Counted from the first letter of the stretch, positions 43,373 to 52,379 are shown. The stretch is 64,000 nt of DNA from Spirochaeta isovalerica (GCF_014207565.1 NZ_JACHGJ010000009.1:62001-126000), one strand, 5' to 3'. The notes: generated by a model not told the origin, from the letters alone. Translations and numbers: made by a program.

Positions 43373-43405
43373 GGTAAAATCCACAGTTTGAAACCCAGGC
43401 TCTCC

Positions 43406-43474
43406 TCAGTTCTTAAAAAAGAAGAAAAAAGAGAAAAAGCTAAAGCTTGTAAAAGCAAAGATTACGGATTTCAT
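43406..43474 (-). CDS. pheM: Phe-rich leader peptide of pheST (pheM-like)
   Basis: A 22-codon reading frame beginning MKSVIFAFTSF and ending in a run of five Phe codons, then Lys-Asn-stop. Ten of 22 codons are Phe (TTT or TTC). It has the role of E. coli pheM: ribosome stalling at Phe codons reports tRNA-Phe charging and decides the downstream terminator. The ATG is only about 10 nt from the -10 box, so the message appears almost leaderless, with no Shine-Dalgarno sequence. Confidence 0.85.
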   Translation of the reverse strand: MKSVIFAFTSFSFFSFFFFFKN

Positions 43475-43484
43475 ATGACTTTTC

Positions 43485-43512
43485 ATTATACAGAAAGAGC
43501 TTTTAATGTCAA
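43485..43512 (-). promoter_or_regulatory. consensus sigma-70 promoter of pheST
   Basis: Minus strand TTGACA (43507-43512), a 16-nt spacer, then TATAAT (43485-43490): both hexamers are perfect. Predicted start near 43478, about 4 nt upstream of the leader-peptide ATG. Confidence 0.88.
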
Positions 43513-43564
43513 ATCCTGTTGATTTGATTTATGGAGATTCATATTCATTTTGTCTATATCCTGT

Positions 43565-44626
43565 TTATTCATAACTTATGTTCTCAGTAGCCGGTTCATT
43601 TCTCCACATTCTCCCATCGGAGATGTAGAGGAGCTTCATACTATCTCCATCCATCATTTTATACTTTATTAAATATATTTCCCCGAGATCTATCAGCATG
43701 GGATAATTATCATAAGGGAGCACATCACCGGTTTTTTTGTTCTTTTTAAAATCATCAAAGGCATTTTCCAGGCGCCAGAACTCTCTGAAGTCAATATCTT
43801 TAAAGCCTTTGAGGTCCTCCTTTCCGAAATAAGAAGCGGTGTATTCCTTACCATTAATACTGAGCAGATCTGTTCTCAATGGATCGATGTCTTTTAACAG
43901 ATAAGTGAGATTCGTGGAGATAATCTTACCGGGGAGTGCCTTGTTCAATTGATTGGCCATAGAAGGCGCATCACCTGTATGGTTCAGCTTATCCAGACCC
44001 GTATGGGCGCTGCCGTAAATACCCATTATGTCCTGATTGTCCAGACTCTTTAATTCGCGGAGGAAATTATCCACCATCGTATTTTCCCTGTAAATGCTAT
44101 TTTTATCGGATTGGTAATACTCGATGCCCTGAGCCACAGCTTCCTGTGTCAATTTATAATTATCAGAGTTCTCCAGATTCTGGCTTTTTAAATATTTTAA
44201 ATAACGCGGCGCCGTCGAATCGTATTGATGGCCGACATCTGTTCCATGAAAGATAGTCCCGGGACAATTTTCCTTAATATTTTTAAAGAAATTCAGAGTA
44301 TATTCATTATGGCTGGCAGTGCCCTCCCAATCGGAATAGACATCTTCGAGAATTTCATCCCCATCTTCCCCCATCCACACATTAAGATACTCAGCGGTAA
44401 AATATGACATTTCGAGAAAAAGATGCCTCATTCCTTTCCGATAGAACCCGTTCCAAATTTTAAATTCCTCATTCAGAATCTTTTCTACTCCATGAGATTC
44501 ACCGTAGAGGAAAATCTGTCCTTCAAAGTCGACCTTATTCACTTGCCGCTCTTCATCCGGAGAGGCGGAACATCCTATAAAAAGAACAGAGAGAAGAAAC
44601 AGTACACCGGGAAATATCTTTTTCAT
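43565..44626 (-). CDS. lipoprotein of the ChaN/EreA-like (Tiki/TraB-type) superfamily
   Basis: 353 residues from 'MKKIFPGVLFLLSVLFIGCSAS': a signal peptide with lipobox FIGC. The mature part opens with 'GQIFLYGESHGVEKILNEEFKIW' and 'MRHLFLEMSYFTAEYLNVWM', the GExH and E motifs shared by erythromycin-esterase-like and ChaN haem-binding proteins. 'DIMGIYGSAHTGLDKL' holds the second His motif. A hydrolase or metal/haem-binding role at the membrane is likely; erythromycin resistance should not be inferred. It is just downstream of the pheST promoter, but on the same strand and upstream in transcription order, with its own unit. Confidence 0.72.
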   Translation of the reverse strand: MKKIFPGVLFLLSVLFIGCSASPDEERQVNKVDFEGQIFLYGESHGVEKILNEEFKIWNGFYRKGMRHLFLEMSYFTAEYLNVWMGEDGDEILEDVYSDWEGTASHNEYTLNFFKNIKENCPGTIFHGTDVGHQYDSTAPRYLKYLKSQNLENSDNYKLTQEAVAQGIEYYQSDKNSIYRENTMVDNFLRELKSLDNQDIMGIYGSAHTGLDKLNHTGDAPSMANQLNKALPGKIISTNLTYLLKDIDPLRTDLLSINGKEYTASYFGKEDLKGFKDIDFREFWRLENAFDDFKKNKKTGDVLPYDNYPMLIDLGEIYLIKYKMMDGDSMKLLYISDGRMWRNEPATENISYE

Positions 44627-44693
44627 GCACAAACCTTTTTGTTTATTTCATTAATGTTAAATATTAAACATGTGGATCAAAAAAAACAATAGG

Positions 44694-45392
44694 TTAATTA
44701 TTAACCCTGTAAGCCTGAAGGTTCTTCACATTACTGCGGATTTTCACAAAAGCCCGGTTCTTACCGCTGTCTACAGTTATTAGCGGGCATTCCCTCAGAA
44801 TCACTTCCGCTTCAATCTGCCGGGGCTTATTGTAGATTTCCGGTTTGAGCTGATTTTCCAGGGCGATCCTGATTCCGTCCCTGATGGAATTAATCCGGCT
44901 GTCCTCTTCGAAGTAGGGCCAATACCCGTAAGAGGCTCCCGAATCGAAAACGCCGCTCTCCCAGTATTCAACCCGTCTTTTCTGATAGGGATCGAGCTCA
45001 TACCTGATAAAGGCATGGAAGATATTATCTTCGACGAAGGTGTCGTAGATTTTCAGCCGTTTATCACCGAAGGGGATCTCTGCCATAAGCTGAGCATCAT
45101 ATAAACGATCGACCTCTCTGGCTATATCTGAAGGAGTATAGGAAACTGTCAAACCGTAAATCATGGCTGAAAAGACCCAGCGGGCTTCTTCCAGAAGAGA
45201 CCGGAATATCTGCTCTTCGTAATCTTCATCGGGACGGGCCTCGAATTCTTCAGTAGACATCCCCGGAAAAGGAGCGCTTTTCAGATCGAGATTCATATTG
45301 TAGACAAACTCGCCATGAAGAAAAGGTTCAACCGCCGGGAGAGAAAAGGCAGAGAGAAGCATGGCAAGTATCACAAATGCTTTTTTATCCAC
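44694..45392 (-). CDS. exported protein of unknown function
   Basis: 232 residues from a GTG start (45390-45392). A signal peptide 'MDKKAFVILAMLLSAFSLPAVEP' leads into a soluble, beta-rich domain with many aromatic residues. Its start lies five bases after the stop of the rhomboid gene on the same strand, so the two are co-transcribed. No motif recognised. It might be a rhomboid substrate or an envelope assembly factor, purely from position. Confidence 0.65.
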   Translation of the reverse strand: MDKKAFVILAMLLSAFSLPAVEPFLHGEFVYNMNLDLKSAPFPGMSTEEFEARPDEDYEEQIFRSLLEEARWVFSAMIYGLTVSYTPSDIAREVDRLYDAQLMAEIPFGDKRLKIYDTFVEDNIFHAFIRYELDPYQKRRVEYWESGVFDSGASYGYWPYFEEDSRINSIRDGIRIALENQLKPEIYNKPRQIEAEVILRECPLITVDSGKNRAFVKIRSNVKNLQAYRVNN

Positions 45393-45397
45393 AAGCG

Positions 45398-46051
45398 TTA
45401 CTGCCAGGGCGATTGTCCTGAATCGCGGAAAGATGTTACGGGATTGATCCCCAGCCGGACTATAAAATAGAGAAAAGCCACACCGAATCCCGCCAGATGG
45501 GTCAGATGGCCGATTCCGCCGTTAATGCTGAAAATCTCCTGAGCCAGTTCCAGCGCGGCAAAGAGAGGGACGAGGATTTTGGTTCTGATAGGAATAACGA
45601 AAAAGAGATAGACAACAGCATTGGGATAGTAGACGGCATAGGCTAAAAGGATTCCGAAAATGGCTCCCGACGCGCCGATCAGAAAAACATTCTGTCCCAG
45701 CACAAGATATACTACCAGTGAAAAGATCCCCGACAGAACTCCGGTCACCATATAAAAAGAGAGGAATTCCCAGCTGCCCATCCGCCTTTCAAGCTGGGGC
45801 CCGAAGAAAAAGAGGCCCAGCATATTGTAGATAATGTGGCTCATTCCCCCGTGAGTGAACATATAGGTTACCGGCGTCCAGTAAAAACGGTAGTAGAGAA
45901 ATGTCCCGGGATTTAGAGCCAGATAAGCGGCGCTCCTGGGAACAACCATATTTATAAAGTATACGAATACGTTGATCGCGATAAGAATAAAAGCGATATT
46001 GAGGTTTCTGTAAGGATAGGGTTTTCTGATCCCCTTCTGTTCTTTAAACAT
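45398..46051 (-). CDS. rhomboid intramembrane serine protease
   Basis: 217 residues with six membrane helices. The catalytic Ser128 is in 'FLIGASGAIFG' and His185 in 'GHLTHLAGFG'. The TM2 motif 'YMFTHGGMSHIIYNMLGLFFFG' is the rhomboid HxxxN-type region. A basic N-terminal tail 'KEQKGIRKPYPYR' faces the cytoplasm. It cleaves transmembrane segments of membrane proteins; the substrate is unknown. It is followed by the exported-protein gene. Confidence 0.92.
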   Translation of the reverse strand: MFKEQKGIRKPYPYRNLNIAFILIAINVFVYFINMVVPRSAAYLALNPGTFLYYRFYWTPVTYMFTHGGMSHIIYNMLGLFFFGPQLERRMGSWEFLSFYMVTGVLSGIFSLVVYLVLGQNVFLIGASGAIFGILLAYAVYYPNAVVYLFFVIPIRTKILVPLFAALELAQEIFSINGGIGHLTHLAGFGVAFLYFIVRLGINPVTSFRDSGQSPWQ

Positions 46052-46093
46052 ACTTTAAAATACGTCTATCTTTTTAAAAAGGCAAGCTGAGAG

Positions 46094-47818
46094 CTACTGT
46101 ATGGAATAGAGACGGAATCCTCTGTATGGGAGGTTTTCACAGAGGATTGAATCGTCACCGCAGAGAAAAAGATCTCCCCGGGAGCTGTTGAAATCATATT
46201 CGAGAACCGACAGGATCCGGGAGGAATGATTGACCGCCGAGTAATCGATATTGATCTTCTCAGGGACAGCTTCCTGCAGGTTATCCAGAGAGATAACCGG
46301 AATAAGAATATTGCTGCCAGACTTAACGATCCACCAGGCCACTTGATCTTCGACGAAGAAGCCTTCCAGCTCACCCTTTTTCATGACATCTCTATAGCGG
46401 GTATATACGTTTTCAATCCTGTGGTAAAGGGCGCTGTCCTGCCCGTTTATTTCATATTTGGGAATTCTGTTTTTCCCCGTTCCGGAGAAACGGGACAGGA
46501 ATAATCTCCGCAGAGAATCGACCGTTCCGAAACGTACAGGCAAAGCCGTTGCCAATCCGGAATGATAACGGGAAGATCTGAAAAAATCATCCATATAGGT
46601 CCGGTCGGGAGATTCGTCTCCCGCTTCCCGAAACAGGACGTTGAATCCGGCGGCCGCAAGATTATCGTTACCGGTGCTGACCGAACCGATAACCCCGGTA
46701 TGGCTGATGGCGCCCCGTGTTTTGCTTATGACCTTAGAAACGATATCCAGATCGGGACTGTCGGCGCTTCGTTTCTGCTCATCATCGATATAGTCGATTC
46801 CGCTGAATTTAATCAGATCAAAGGAAAAGCTGTCGCGCCATTTAATATAGAGAGATCCATAGTAATTTACAGCCACATCGTTGTGCTTTCCCGCAGGACG
46901 GAGTGATTCATCGCTGTGAACAGATAGGTGGAATTTAAAGGATGTGAGATTTTCAACCCCTCCGCTGAAATGGGGAACCGGGCCGATATGTTCGGGATGG
47001 AGAAAGGGAAGCTGAGCCGATCCGTTAAGACAGGACGGCACCGTCCAGAATCCGGAGTCTTTCAGAAGGCTTCTGAGCCGATCGTAATCTTCATCTGCCG
47101 GTGACCCGTTCAATTCTCTGAGAAACCCATTGACCAGACTGTTAACTTTTCCGGTTATCTTCTGCTGATTTTCCTCTGTCAGCATCTCTCTGTAGGGGAT
47201 CCCGCTGTTTCTGTCGATCCAGCGGAATAACTCGGGGCGCCTCATAACGGCGACGGCGAAGCGGTCCATTCTGTAATCAAGGGTGTAGCCGACGCACTTG
47301 CCCAGCAGATGTATGGCGTCGATGAAAAGATGGAACTGATCCTCCGGAGAGAATCCCCTCTCCATAAGATCTTTTTCGCTGTAGAGTTCACAAATACGGC
47401 TGTGACTGTCGACCGTATTGAGTTCGCCTTTACGATTGGTTGTAAAGGGAGCGAGAATCAAAGCTCCGGCGCGGATGGAAGGAATAAGGGAAAGCTGCAG
47501 AAAGAGAGGGTATGATTCCGTGTCTGCATAATCGTGATGATTAAACCGGGCATAATCCCTTTCGTTCATCCAGTCGGCTTTTTTCTTCCGCCGGACAGGA
47601 CTTTCAGGGGAACGCATCAGCGCCAGGCGATTGTAGAAATCGATTATAACGGCTTTGCTGTTTTTCCGGGGAGAGAGATCCTCCCCTCTCAGATAACCCT
47701 CTTTTTCAAAAGAAATAAAAAGTGTCCTGGCCCTTTCCGTTTCATCCTTTGTTGGGGGAAACATCCGGGACAGCTCTTTCCAGCTTACCTTTTTTCCAGT
47801 CCGTATATTCTGTTCCAT
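46094..47818 (-). CDS. GH13 (alpha-amylase)-like protein, apparently catalytically degenerate
   Basis: 574 residues from MEQNIRTG (no clear Shine-Dalgarno sequence; the ORF continues 18 codons into the upstream gene). I see features of an alpha-amylase barrel: 'RAGALILAPFTTNRKGELNTVDSHS' like the beta-2 strand 'aiwLsPi....Y.v.D', then 'FHLFIDAIHLLGKCVGYTLDYRMDRFA' like the '..lv..aH..Gi.vilD...nH' region. 'FSFDLIKFSGIDYI' (about residues 332-342) lines up with the beta-4 motif 'GVDGFRLDAVDYI', with Lys for Arg and Ser for the nucleophile Asp. That would abolish GH13 catalysis. The family call is inference from motif order; a carbohydrate-binding or scaffold role is possible. Confidence 0.5.
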   Translation of the reverse strand: MEQNIRTGKKVSWKELSRMFPPTKDETERARTLFISFEKEGYLRGEDLSPRKNSKAVIIDFYNRLALMRSPESPVRRKKKADWMNERDYARFNHHDYADTESYPLFLQLSLIPSIRAGALILAPFTTNRKGELNTVDSHSRICELYSEKDLMERGFSPEDQFHLFIDAIHLLGKCVGYTLDYRMDRFAVAVMRRPELFRWIDRNSGIPYREMLTEENQQKITGKVNSLVNGFLRELNGSPADEDYDRLRSLLKDSGFWTVPSCLNGSAQLPFLHPEHIGPVPHFSGGVENLTSFKFHLSVHSDESLRPAGKHNDVAVNYYGSLYIKWRDSFSFDLIKFSGIDYIDDEQKRSADSPDLDIVSKVISKTRGAISHTGVIGSVSTGNDNLAAAGFNVLFREAGDESPDRTYMDDFFRSSRYHSGLATALPVRFGTVDSLRRLFLSRFSGTGKNRIPKYEINGQDSALYHRIENVYTRYRDVMKKGELEGFFVEDQVAWWIVKSGSNILIPVISLDNLQEAVPEKINIDYSAVNHSSRILSVLEYDFNSSRGDLFLCGDDSILCENLPYRGFRLYSIQ

Positions 47819-47846
47819 AGTAACAGTGTAAACGGAAAGGGTGAAT

Positions 47847-48893
47847 TTACAACATTTTTTCGATAAAGCCATCCACGACTTCGATCATCAATCGGACAGC
47901 CTCTTTTCCGGGAAAGAGTTCTTTCAATTCAGCTTTGGCTTTATTGAGAACCTCCAGACCCATTATTCCGGCTTTTTCAAGAGATCCGGATCCCTCGATC
48001 ATGGAAATGGCCTCTGCGACTGCTTCGACAGCAGCGGATTCATCATCGCCGGCAGCTTTTTCAAAAAGCACTTTCATCGGTTCGATGCTCTCCGGAACGG
48101 CCTCGCAATGGAGAATCATCGGAAGGCTTTTCTTACCTTCCACAATATCGTCGCCCCGCATTTTACCGGGATTCCCTTTTTTCAGATTCATAACATCGTC
48201 GAGAATCTGGAATCCGACGCCGATATCCTCCCAGATCTGCCCGGCCTTTTTTTCCAGCTCTTTTGAACCGCCCGCTTCGATAACCGCCAGGTTGGCCGCC
48301 AGAGAGGAAAGACATCCCGTTTTGAAACGGGTCATCTGAAGATACTCCACTTCAGTCGGAATATAATCGTGATCATTGTGCCACTGAATATCCATTCCCT
48401 GTCCGAAATGGAGCCGCCTCATAGCTCGGGAATAAGCACTGTATAGGCGGAATTTTCCTTCAGGAGCCAGCGAACTCTCATCAATCAGATATGAGGGGAG
48501 AAAATACATCAGGTTTCCCGCATTGATGGAAATATCATCGCCGTGAATGATGTGGACCGATTTTCCGCCCCGCCTCTCTTCCGATTTATCCTCGATATCA
48601 TCGACTATCAGGCTTCCGTTATGGGGAAGCTCCACCAGAGGAGTCAACCTGTAAACCTCTTCGGAACCGCCTGCGGCTTCAGCCATGAGAACCATAACCA
48701 GAGGCCGCCACCTCTTTCCTCCCCGGCCGAGAAGTTCCAGCCCGGGCGCATTGAACCGGTCGGCGGTCGGTTCATCAAGGCCTTCGCTAACATCTCCGGC
48801 AACCTTCTCTATCCAGTTGCGGCTGCTCTTTTCAGGCATGGTGCGGTAAAGAGCATCTTCTATCTTTTCCAATCTGTCCTTATAATGGTTCAT
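47847..48893 (-). CDS. polyprenyl diphosphate synthase (trans-isoprenyl)
   Basis: 348 residues. The first Asp-rich motif 'LIVDDIEDKSEERRGGKSVH' (D98-D102) and 'GRGGKRWRPLVMVLMAEA' are typical of farnesyl/geranylgeranyl/octaprenyl synthases. The second site is 'FQILDDVMNLKKG', with Asn where the third Asp usually stands. It condenses isopentenyl diphosphate onto an allylic primer; chain length cannot be stated. It is longer than usual by an N-terminal and a middle insertion, so a spirochaete-specific variety. The GH13-like gene follows 28 bp downstream. Confidence 0.88.
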   Translation of the reverse strand: MNHYKDRLEKIEDALYRTMPEKSSRNWIEKVAGDVSEGLDEPTADRFNAPGLELLGRGGKRWRPLVMVLMAEAAGGSEEVYRLTPLVELPHNGSLIVDDIEDKSEERRGGKSVHIIHGDDISINAGNLMYFLPSYLIDESSLAPEGKFRLYSAYSRAMRRLHFGQGMDIQWHNDHDYIPTEVEYLQMTRFKTGCLSSLAANLAVIEAGGSKELEKKAGQIWEDIGVGFQILDDVMNLKKGNPGKMRGDDIVEGKKSLPMILHCEAVPESIEPMKVLFEKAAGDDESAAVEAVAEAISMIEGSGSLEKAGIMGLEVLNKAKAELKELFPGKEAVRLMIEVVDGFIEKML

Positions 48894-48958
48894 AGAAATG
48901 AGTCTCTCTCACAGAGTCTTCCTCGTCAAGAAGGAAAGAGATAAAAAGGCGGCGCTAA

Positions 48959-49564
48959 ATGGCAAAAAGAGAAAAACCGGACTTTTACGCGGAAAAGGCC
49001 AGAAAAGAGGGCTATCCGGCGCGATCCGTATACAAGCTCGAAGAAATACAGAAAAAATTCAATATCATTCGGCCCGGGTATAAGATCATAGATGTGGGGG
49101 CTTCCCCGGGAAGCTGGACCATGTATGCTCTTCAGCAGACAAAAGGACAGGGGCTTGTTGTCGGAGCCGACCTGAAACCCATGGGTCTGAAAAAGAGTTA
49201 TCCCAATTTCTTTTTTATGCAGGGCGATATTTTCGAAGAGGAAACCATCGGCTTTCTCGCGGAAAAAGGGCCCTACGATACGATCCTCAGTGATGCGGCA
49301 CCCTCCACAACGGGAAACAGAACGATCGATACAGGACGCTCCTATTCTTTGGTGGAACGGATAATCGGGCTCGCTGATCCTCTTCTAAAAAAAGGAGGAT
49401 CCATGGTCGTGAAGATTTTTCAGGGCGGAGATGAAAAAGATCTGTTAGAATATATGAGAACCCTTTTCGCTTCAGTAAAAATACTGAAACCGAAAGCTGT
49501 GAGGAAGGAGTCTTTTGAAACTTATTTTATCGGATTGGAATACAAGGGGACGGAATCTGAATAA
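48959..49564 (+). CDS. rlmE: RlmE/FtsJ-family 23S rRNA 2'-O-methyltransferase
   Basis: 201 residues matching RrmJ/FtsJ. The K-D-K-E tetrad is Lys26 (in 'RSVYKLEEI'), Asp112 ('ILSDAAP'), Lys152 ('VVKIFQGG') and Glu187 ('KESFETYF'). Motif I is 'IIDVGASPGSWTMYAL'. It methylates U2552 of 23S rRNA in E. coli, so it assists ribosome assembly. Divergent from the polyprenyl synthase. Its end overlaps the next lipoprotein gene by about 50 bp. Confidence 0.93.
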   Translation: MAKREKPDFYAEKARKEGYPARSVYKLEEIQKKFNIIRPGYKIIDVGASPGSWTMYALQQTKGQGLVVGADLKPMGLKKSYPNFFFMQGDIFEEETIGFLAEKGPYDTILSDAAPSTTGNRTIDTGRSYSLVERIIGLADPLLKKGGSMVVKIFQGGDEKDLLEYMRTLFASVKILKPKAVRKESFETYFIGLEYKGTESE

Positions 49565-50195
49565 ATTACTAACATCTCTTTCAGCGTTACTTTTTTTTTC
49601 CTGCGCCTCAGCCCCGCAAACGGGAGAAGCTCCCCTGCCTGAGGATTTATCTTCGAGCGGGGATGTTCTGAGCGAAACCCAGGCGAAAGTCGTGGAAGGA
49701 TCATACTGGGCCCTGGGAAAAAGCCAGCTTAAGGTCAGGGACAAAGTATTCAATCTCGACTGTTCCGGCACGGTCATGGCTGTATATTATTATGCGGGAA
49801 TCGACCTGTCCCGCGATTTCGGAAAATATACAGGAGGGGGAACAGAGCGGATCTTTAAATATCTTGAAGAAAGCGATCTTCTCTACGACACGGAAATGCC
49901 TGTTCCCGGAGATATTATCTTCTGGGATAATACATATGATAAAAACGGAGACGGCGTTCGCAACGACGAACTGACTCATATGGGCATTGTCGTCAAGATC
50001 GATGAAGACGGAACGGTTACCTATCTTCATGAACATTATAAGAAGGGAATTATTCTTGAGAAGATGAACCTCAAATTCCCCGATGATATGGAAAAGAACT
50101 CGGCTATGAGAATGAAAGGGACGGGAATGAACGGCGGTTGGCTGTCCAGTCACCTTTATCGGATTCTGGCCATGGGATATGAACTAGACGAGTAA
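49515..50195 (+). CDS. NlpC/P60-like cysteine peptidase lipoprotein
   Basis: 226 residues if the TTG at 49515 is used; it follows AAGGAG by 5 nt and lies inside rlmE. A hydrophobic segment ends in 'LLFFSC' (Cys30), a plausible lipobox. The catalytic Cys83 is in 'NLDCSGTVMAVYYYAG', 'PVPGDIIFWDNTYD' is the NlpC 'GDlvff' strand, and His155 ('LTHMGIVV') and His172 or 174 ('LHEHY') complete the triad. It probably cleaves peptidoglycan stem peptides in the periplasm. The start is the least certain point, because no ATG fits. Confidence 0.82.
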   Translation: MKLILSDWNTRGRNLNKLLTSLSALLFFSCASAPQTGEAPLPEDLSSSGDVLSETQAKVVEGSYWALGKSQLKVRDKVFNLDCSGTVMAVYYYAGIDLSRDFGKYTGGGTERIFKYLEESDLLYDTEMPVPGDIIFWDNTYDKNGDGVRNDELTHMGIVVKIDEDGTVTYLHEHYKKGIILEKMNLKFPDDMEKNSAMRMKGTGMNGGWLSSHLYRILAMGYELDE

Positions 50196-50206
50196 GGAGA
50201 GATAAC

Positions 50207-50479
50207 ATGACAACAGGAATTTTCTTTGTTAAAATCCGGGACGACTACGAGAAGCAGATCCAGGAATACTTCCCCCATATTTCACGAACCTATATCGATA
50301 TTGCGCGAAACTTCAACAGAGACAAAATCTACCCCGTTCTCAGTATCAAAGAGGTCACTCTTATTGCGGAAAACAATGAGAACATCGACACGTCTCAGTT
50401 TCTCGTTCCGACGGAAAACAACAACTTCATGTGGGTTCTGGCTGAAATGTTCCAGTACGCCGGTTTGACTGAAAAATAG
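50207..50479 (+). CDS. small protein of unknown function
   Basis: 90 residues, soluble, with strong Shine-Dalgarno sequence (AAGGAGAG) and no motif recognised. 'FVKIRDDYEKQIQEYFPHISRTYIDIARNFNRDKIYPVLSIKEV' suggests a mixed alpha/beta fold. It lies between the NlpC-type lipoprotein (11-bp gap) and the Nnr gene (6-bp gap), so it is part of that operon. Confidence 0.65.
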   Translation: MTTGIFFVKIRDDYEKQIQEYFPHISRTYIDIARNFNRDKIYPVLSIKEVTLIAENNENIDTSQFLVPTENNNFMWVLAEMFQYAGLTEK

Positions 50480-50485
50480 AAACCC

Positions 50486-52060
50486 ATGAAAATAGTAACC
50501 GTATCCCAGGCTGCGGCAATGGACAGTAAAGCCGAGGGAGAATATGCTCTGCCTCAGCTTATTTTGATGGAAAATGCCGCCGGCGCCGCCTGCAGGCTCA
50601 TTCGTCAGAAGTTGGTTATAGAGGAAACAAACTTTCTCGTTCTCTGCGGTTCGGGCAACAACGGCGGAGACGGGCTGGCTTTGGCAAGGCTGCTCTATTC
50701 AGCCGGAGGAGCACCTCTCGTTTTAATGACTTCTTCTCCGGAAAAGCTGTCCGGTCCGGCACGGCAAAACTACGAGATTCTGAAAAACTATCCCATTGAA
50801 ATCCTGCTTCAGTTCAGCGAAGAGCGACTCCGCAAAGAACTGGAAGAAACCGACGTTGTAATCGATGCCCTTCTGGGAACAGGTTTGAGCCGTGAAATCG
50901 GCGGCTCTCTGGCCCGATACATAGAGCTAATTAACGAATCGGAAAAAAAGGTTTTTTCCATTGATATACCAACAGGAATAAACGGCGATACGGGTCAGGT
51001 CATGGGTTCGGCCATTCAGGCGGCTCATACAATTTCCTTCGGCGCTCTGAAACCGGGTAACTTTCTCTATCCCGGTTACGGATTCAACGGGGAGGTGTCT
51101 CTATCCCGAATTTCTCTTCCTCCGGAAATCTACGATTCCGGGGAGTTCTCCATTGAGCTCAACGACTACCCTCCTCTTCCTGTCAGAGAGGAAACCGGAC
51201 ACAAGAAGAGCTTCGGCAATATACTGACGATTTCCGGCGCGGCGAATTATTTCGGCGCTCCGGTCTTTGCCGCGGCAGGCGTTCTTAAAAGCGGAGGGGG
51301 ATTCAGCCGGCTTGCTTCTCCGGCATCCATCATCCCCTATCTGGCCGCTCAGCTTCCCGAAGCCGTTTTTCTCCCGATGGAGGAAACCGATCAGAGAAGC
51401 ATTTCCCCTTCAAACCTGAATATTCTTCTGAAAGAGGCCGATAAATCTGACGGCGTTGTAATAGGCCCGGGAATGTCCCTCAACAGCCGGACAGCCGAAC
51501 TGATATGCAGCTTTATTCGAGCCTTTGAAGGTTTTACTGTGGTTGATGGAGACGCCTTAAGTGCCGTTGCGGGAAAATATCACCTTTTTGAAAACAGAAG
51601 GGGCGCGACCGTTCTGACTCCTCATACCGGAGAAATGGCCCGGCTTTGCGCAACCACCGTCGAGGAAATCCGGAAGGATCCTGTAAAAATCGTCAGACGA
51701 TGCGCCGGGGACTACCATGCGATTGCGGTTTTGAAAGGCCCGCACAGCCTGATCGGGTTCCCCGATGGCCGGGTCATTATCAATACTTCGGGCAATTCGG
51801 GCTTGGGAACCGCCGGCTCCGGTGATATTCTGGCAGGGATGATTGCGGGACTTTTTGGTGCGGGGCTTGACGGCGAAGACGCAGTCAAAGCAGGAGTTTT
51901 CCTCCATGGCTTTGCAGGAGATATCGCCGCAGATAAACTGGGCAAAGACAGCCTTACGGCCAGAGATATTCTCGAAGCTGTTCCCCCGGCTGTCAAGCGA
52001 TACCGGGAAAATTATGACGCTTCGATCGGATTTTACCGCGATTTAGTCAGCGAAGTATAG
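50486..52060 (+). CDS. nnr: bifunctional NAD(P)H-hydrate epimerase / ADP-dependent dehydratase
   Basis: 524 residues. The N-terminal YjeF domain (about 1-215) is the NAD(P)HX epimerase: 'SQAAAMDSKAEGEYALPQLILMENA' and 'VLCGSGNNGGDGLALARLL'. The C-terminal ribokinase-like domain (about 235-515) is the ADP-dependent dehydratase, with 'LTPHTGEMARL', 'AVLKGPHSLI' and the anion hole 'GLGTAGSGDILAGMIAGLFG'. Together they repair hydrated, damaged NADH and NADPH. It is followed 10 bp later by the ABM gene and then the alcohol dehydrogenase. Confidence 0.94.
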   Translation: MKIVTVSQAAAMDSKAEGEYALPQLILMENAAGAACRLIRQKLVIEETNFLVLCGSGNNGGDGLALARLLYSAGGAPLVLMTSSPEKLSGPARQNYEILKNYPIEILLQFSEERLRKELEETDVVIDALLGTGLSREIGGSLARYIELINESEKKVFSIDIPTGINGDTGQVMGSAIQAAHTISFGALKPGNFLYPGYGFNGEVSLSRISLPPEIYDSGEFSIELNDYPPLPVREETGHKKSFGNILTISGAANYFGAPVFAAAGVLKSGGGFSRLASPASIIPYLAAQLPEAVFLPMEETDQRSISPSNLNILLKEADKSDGVVIGPGMSLNSRTAELICSFIRAFEGFTVVDGDALSAVAGKYHLFENRRGATVLTPHTGEMARLCATTVEEIRKDPVKIVRRCAGDYHAIAVLKGPHSLIGFPDGRVIINTSGNSGLGTAGSGDILAGMIAGLFGAGLDGEDAVKAGVFLHGFAGDIAADKLGKDSLTARDILEAVPPAVKRYRENYDASIGFYRDLVSEV

Positions 52061-52070
52061 GAGACAAATA

Positions 52071-52379
52071 ATGGTTGTTTATTGCGTAAACGTATTTGTA
52101 AAACAGGAGAATATCCAAGCTTTTATAGAGGCGACCGAAGTGAACCACAGAGAAACCCGCAAAGAACCGGGAAATCTCAGATTCGATGTCATTCAGCATG
52201 ACGAGGATAAATCCCGGTTTATGCTCTATGAAGTCTACAAATCCCCCGAAGCTGTAGCTGCCCATAAGGAAACGGATCACTATCTCTCATGGCGAAATAC
52301 TGTTGCTCCCTTTATGGCAAAGGACCGCGAAGGAGTGCGCTTCAGTCCGCTTTTTCCTGAAGAGGAAAAGGAATGGTAG
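52071..52379 (+). CDS. antibiotic biosynthesis monooxygenase (ABM/LsrG-like) domain protein
   Basis: 102 residues of the ABM ferredoxin-like fold: 'VVYCVNVFVKQENIQAFIEATEVNHRETRKEPGNLRFDVIQHDEDKSRFMLYEVYKSPEAVAAHKETDHYLSW'. The 'N...R.EPGn..fdv....d....f.lyE.y.s..a...H..T.H' pattern is near-perfect for the family, including LsrG and YgiN-like quinol monooxygenase. Cofactor-free. The physiological substrate is unknown. Its last 7 bp overlap the ADH gene. Confidence 0.9.
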   Translation: MVVYCVNVFVKQENIQAFIEATEVNHRETRKEPGNLRFDVIQHDEDKSRFMLYEVYKSPEAVAAHKETDHYLSWRNTVAPFMAKDREGVRFSPLFPEEEKEW

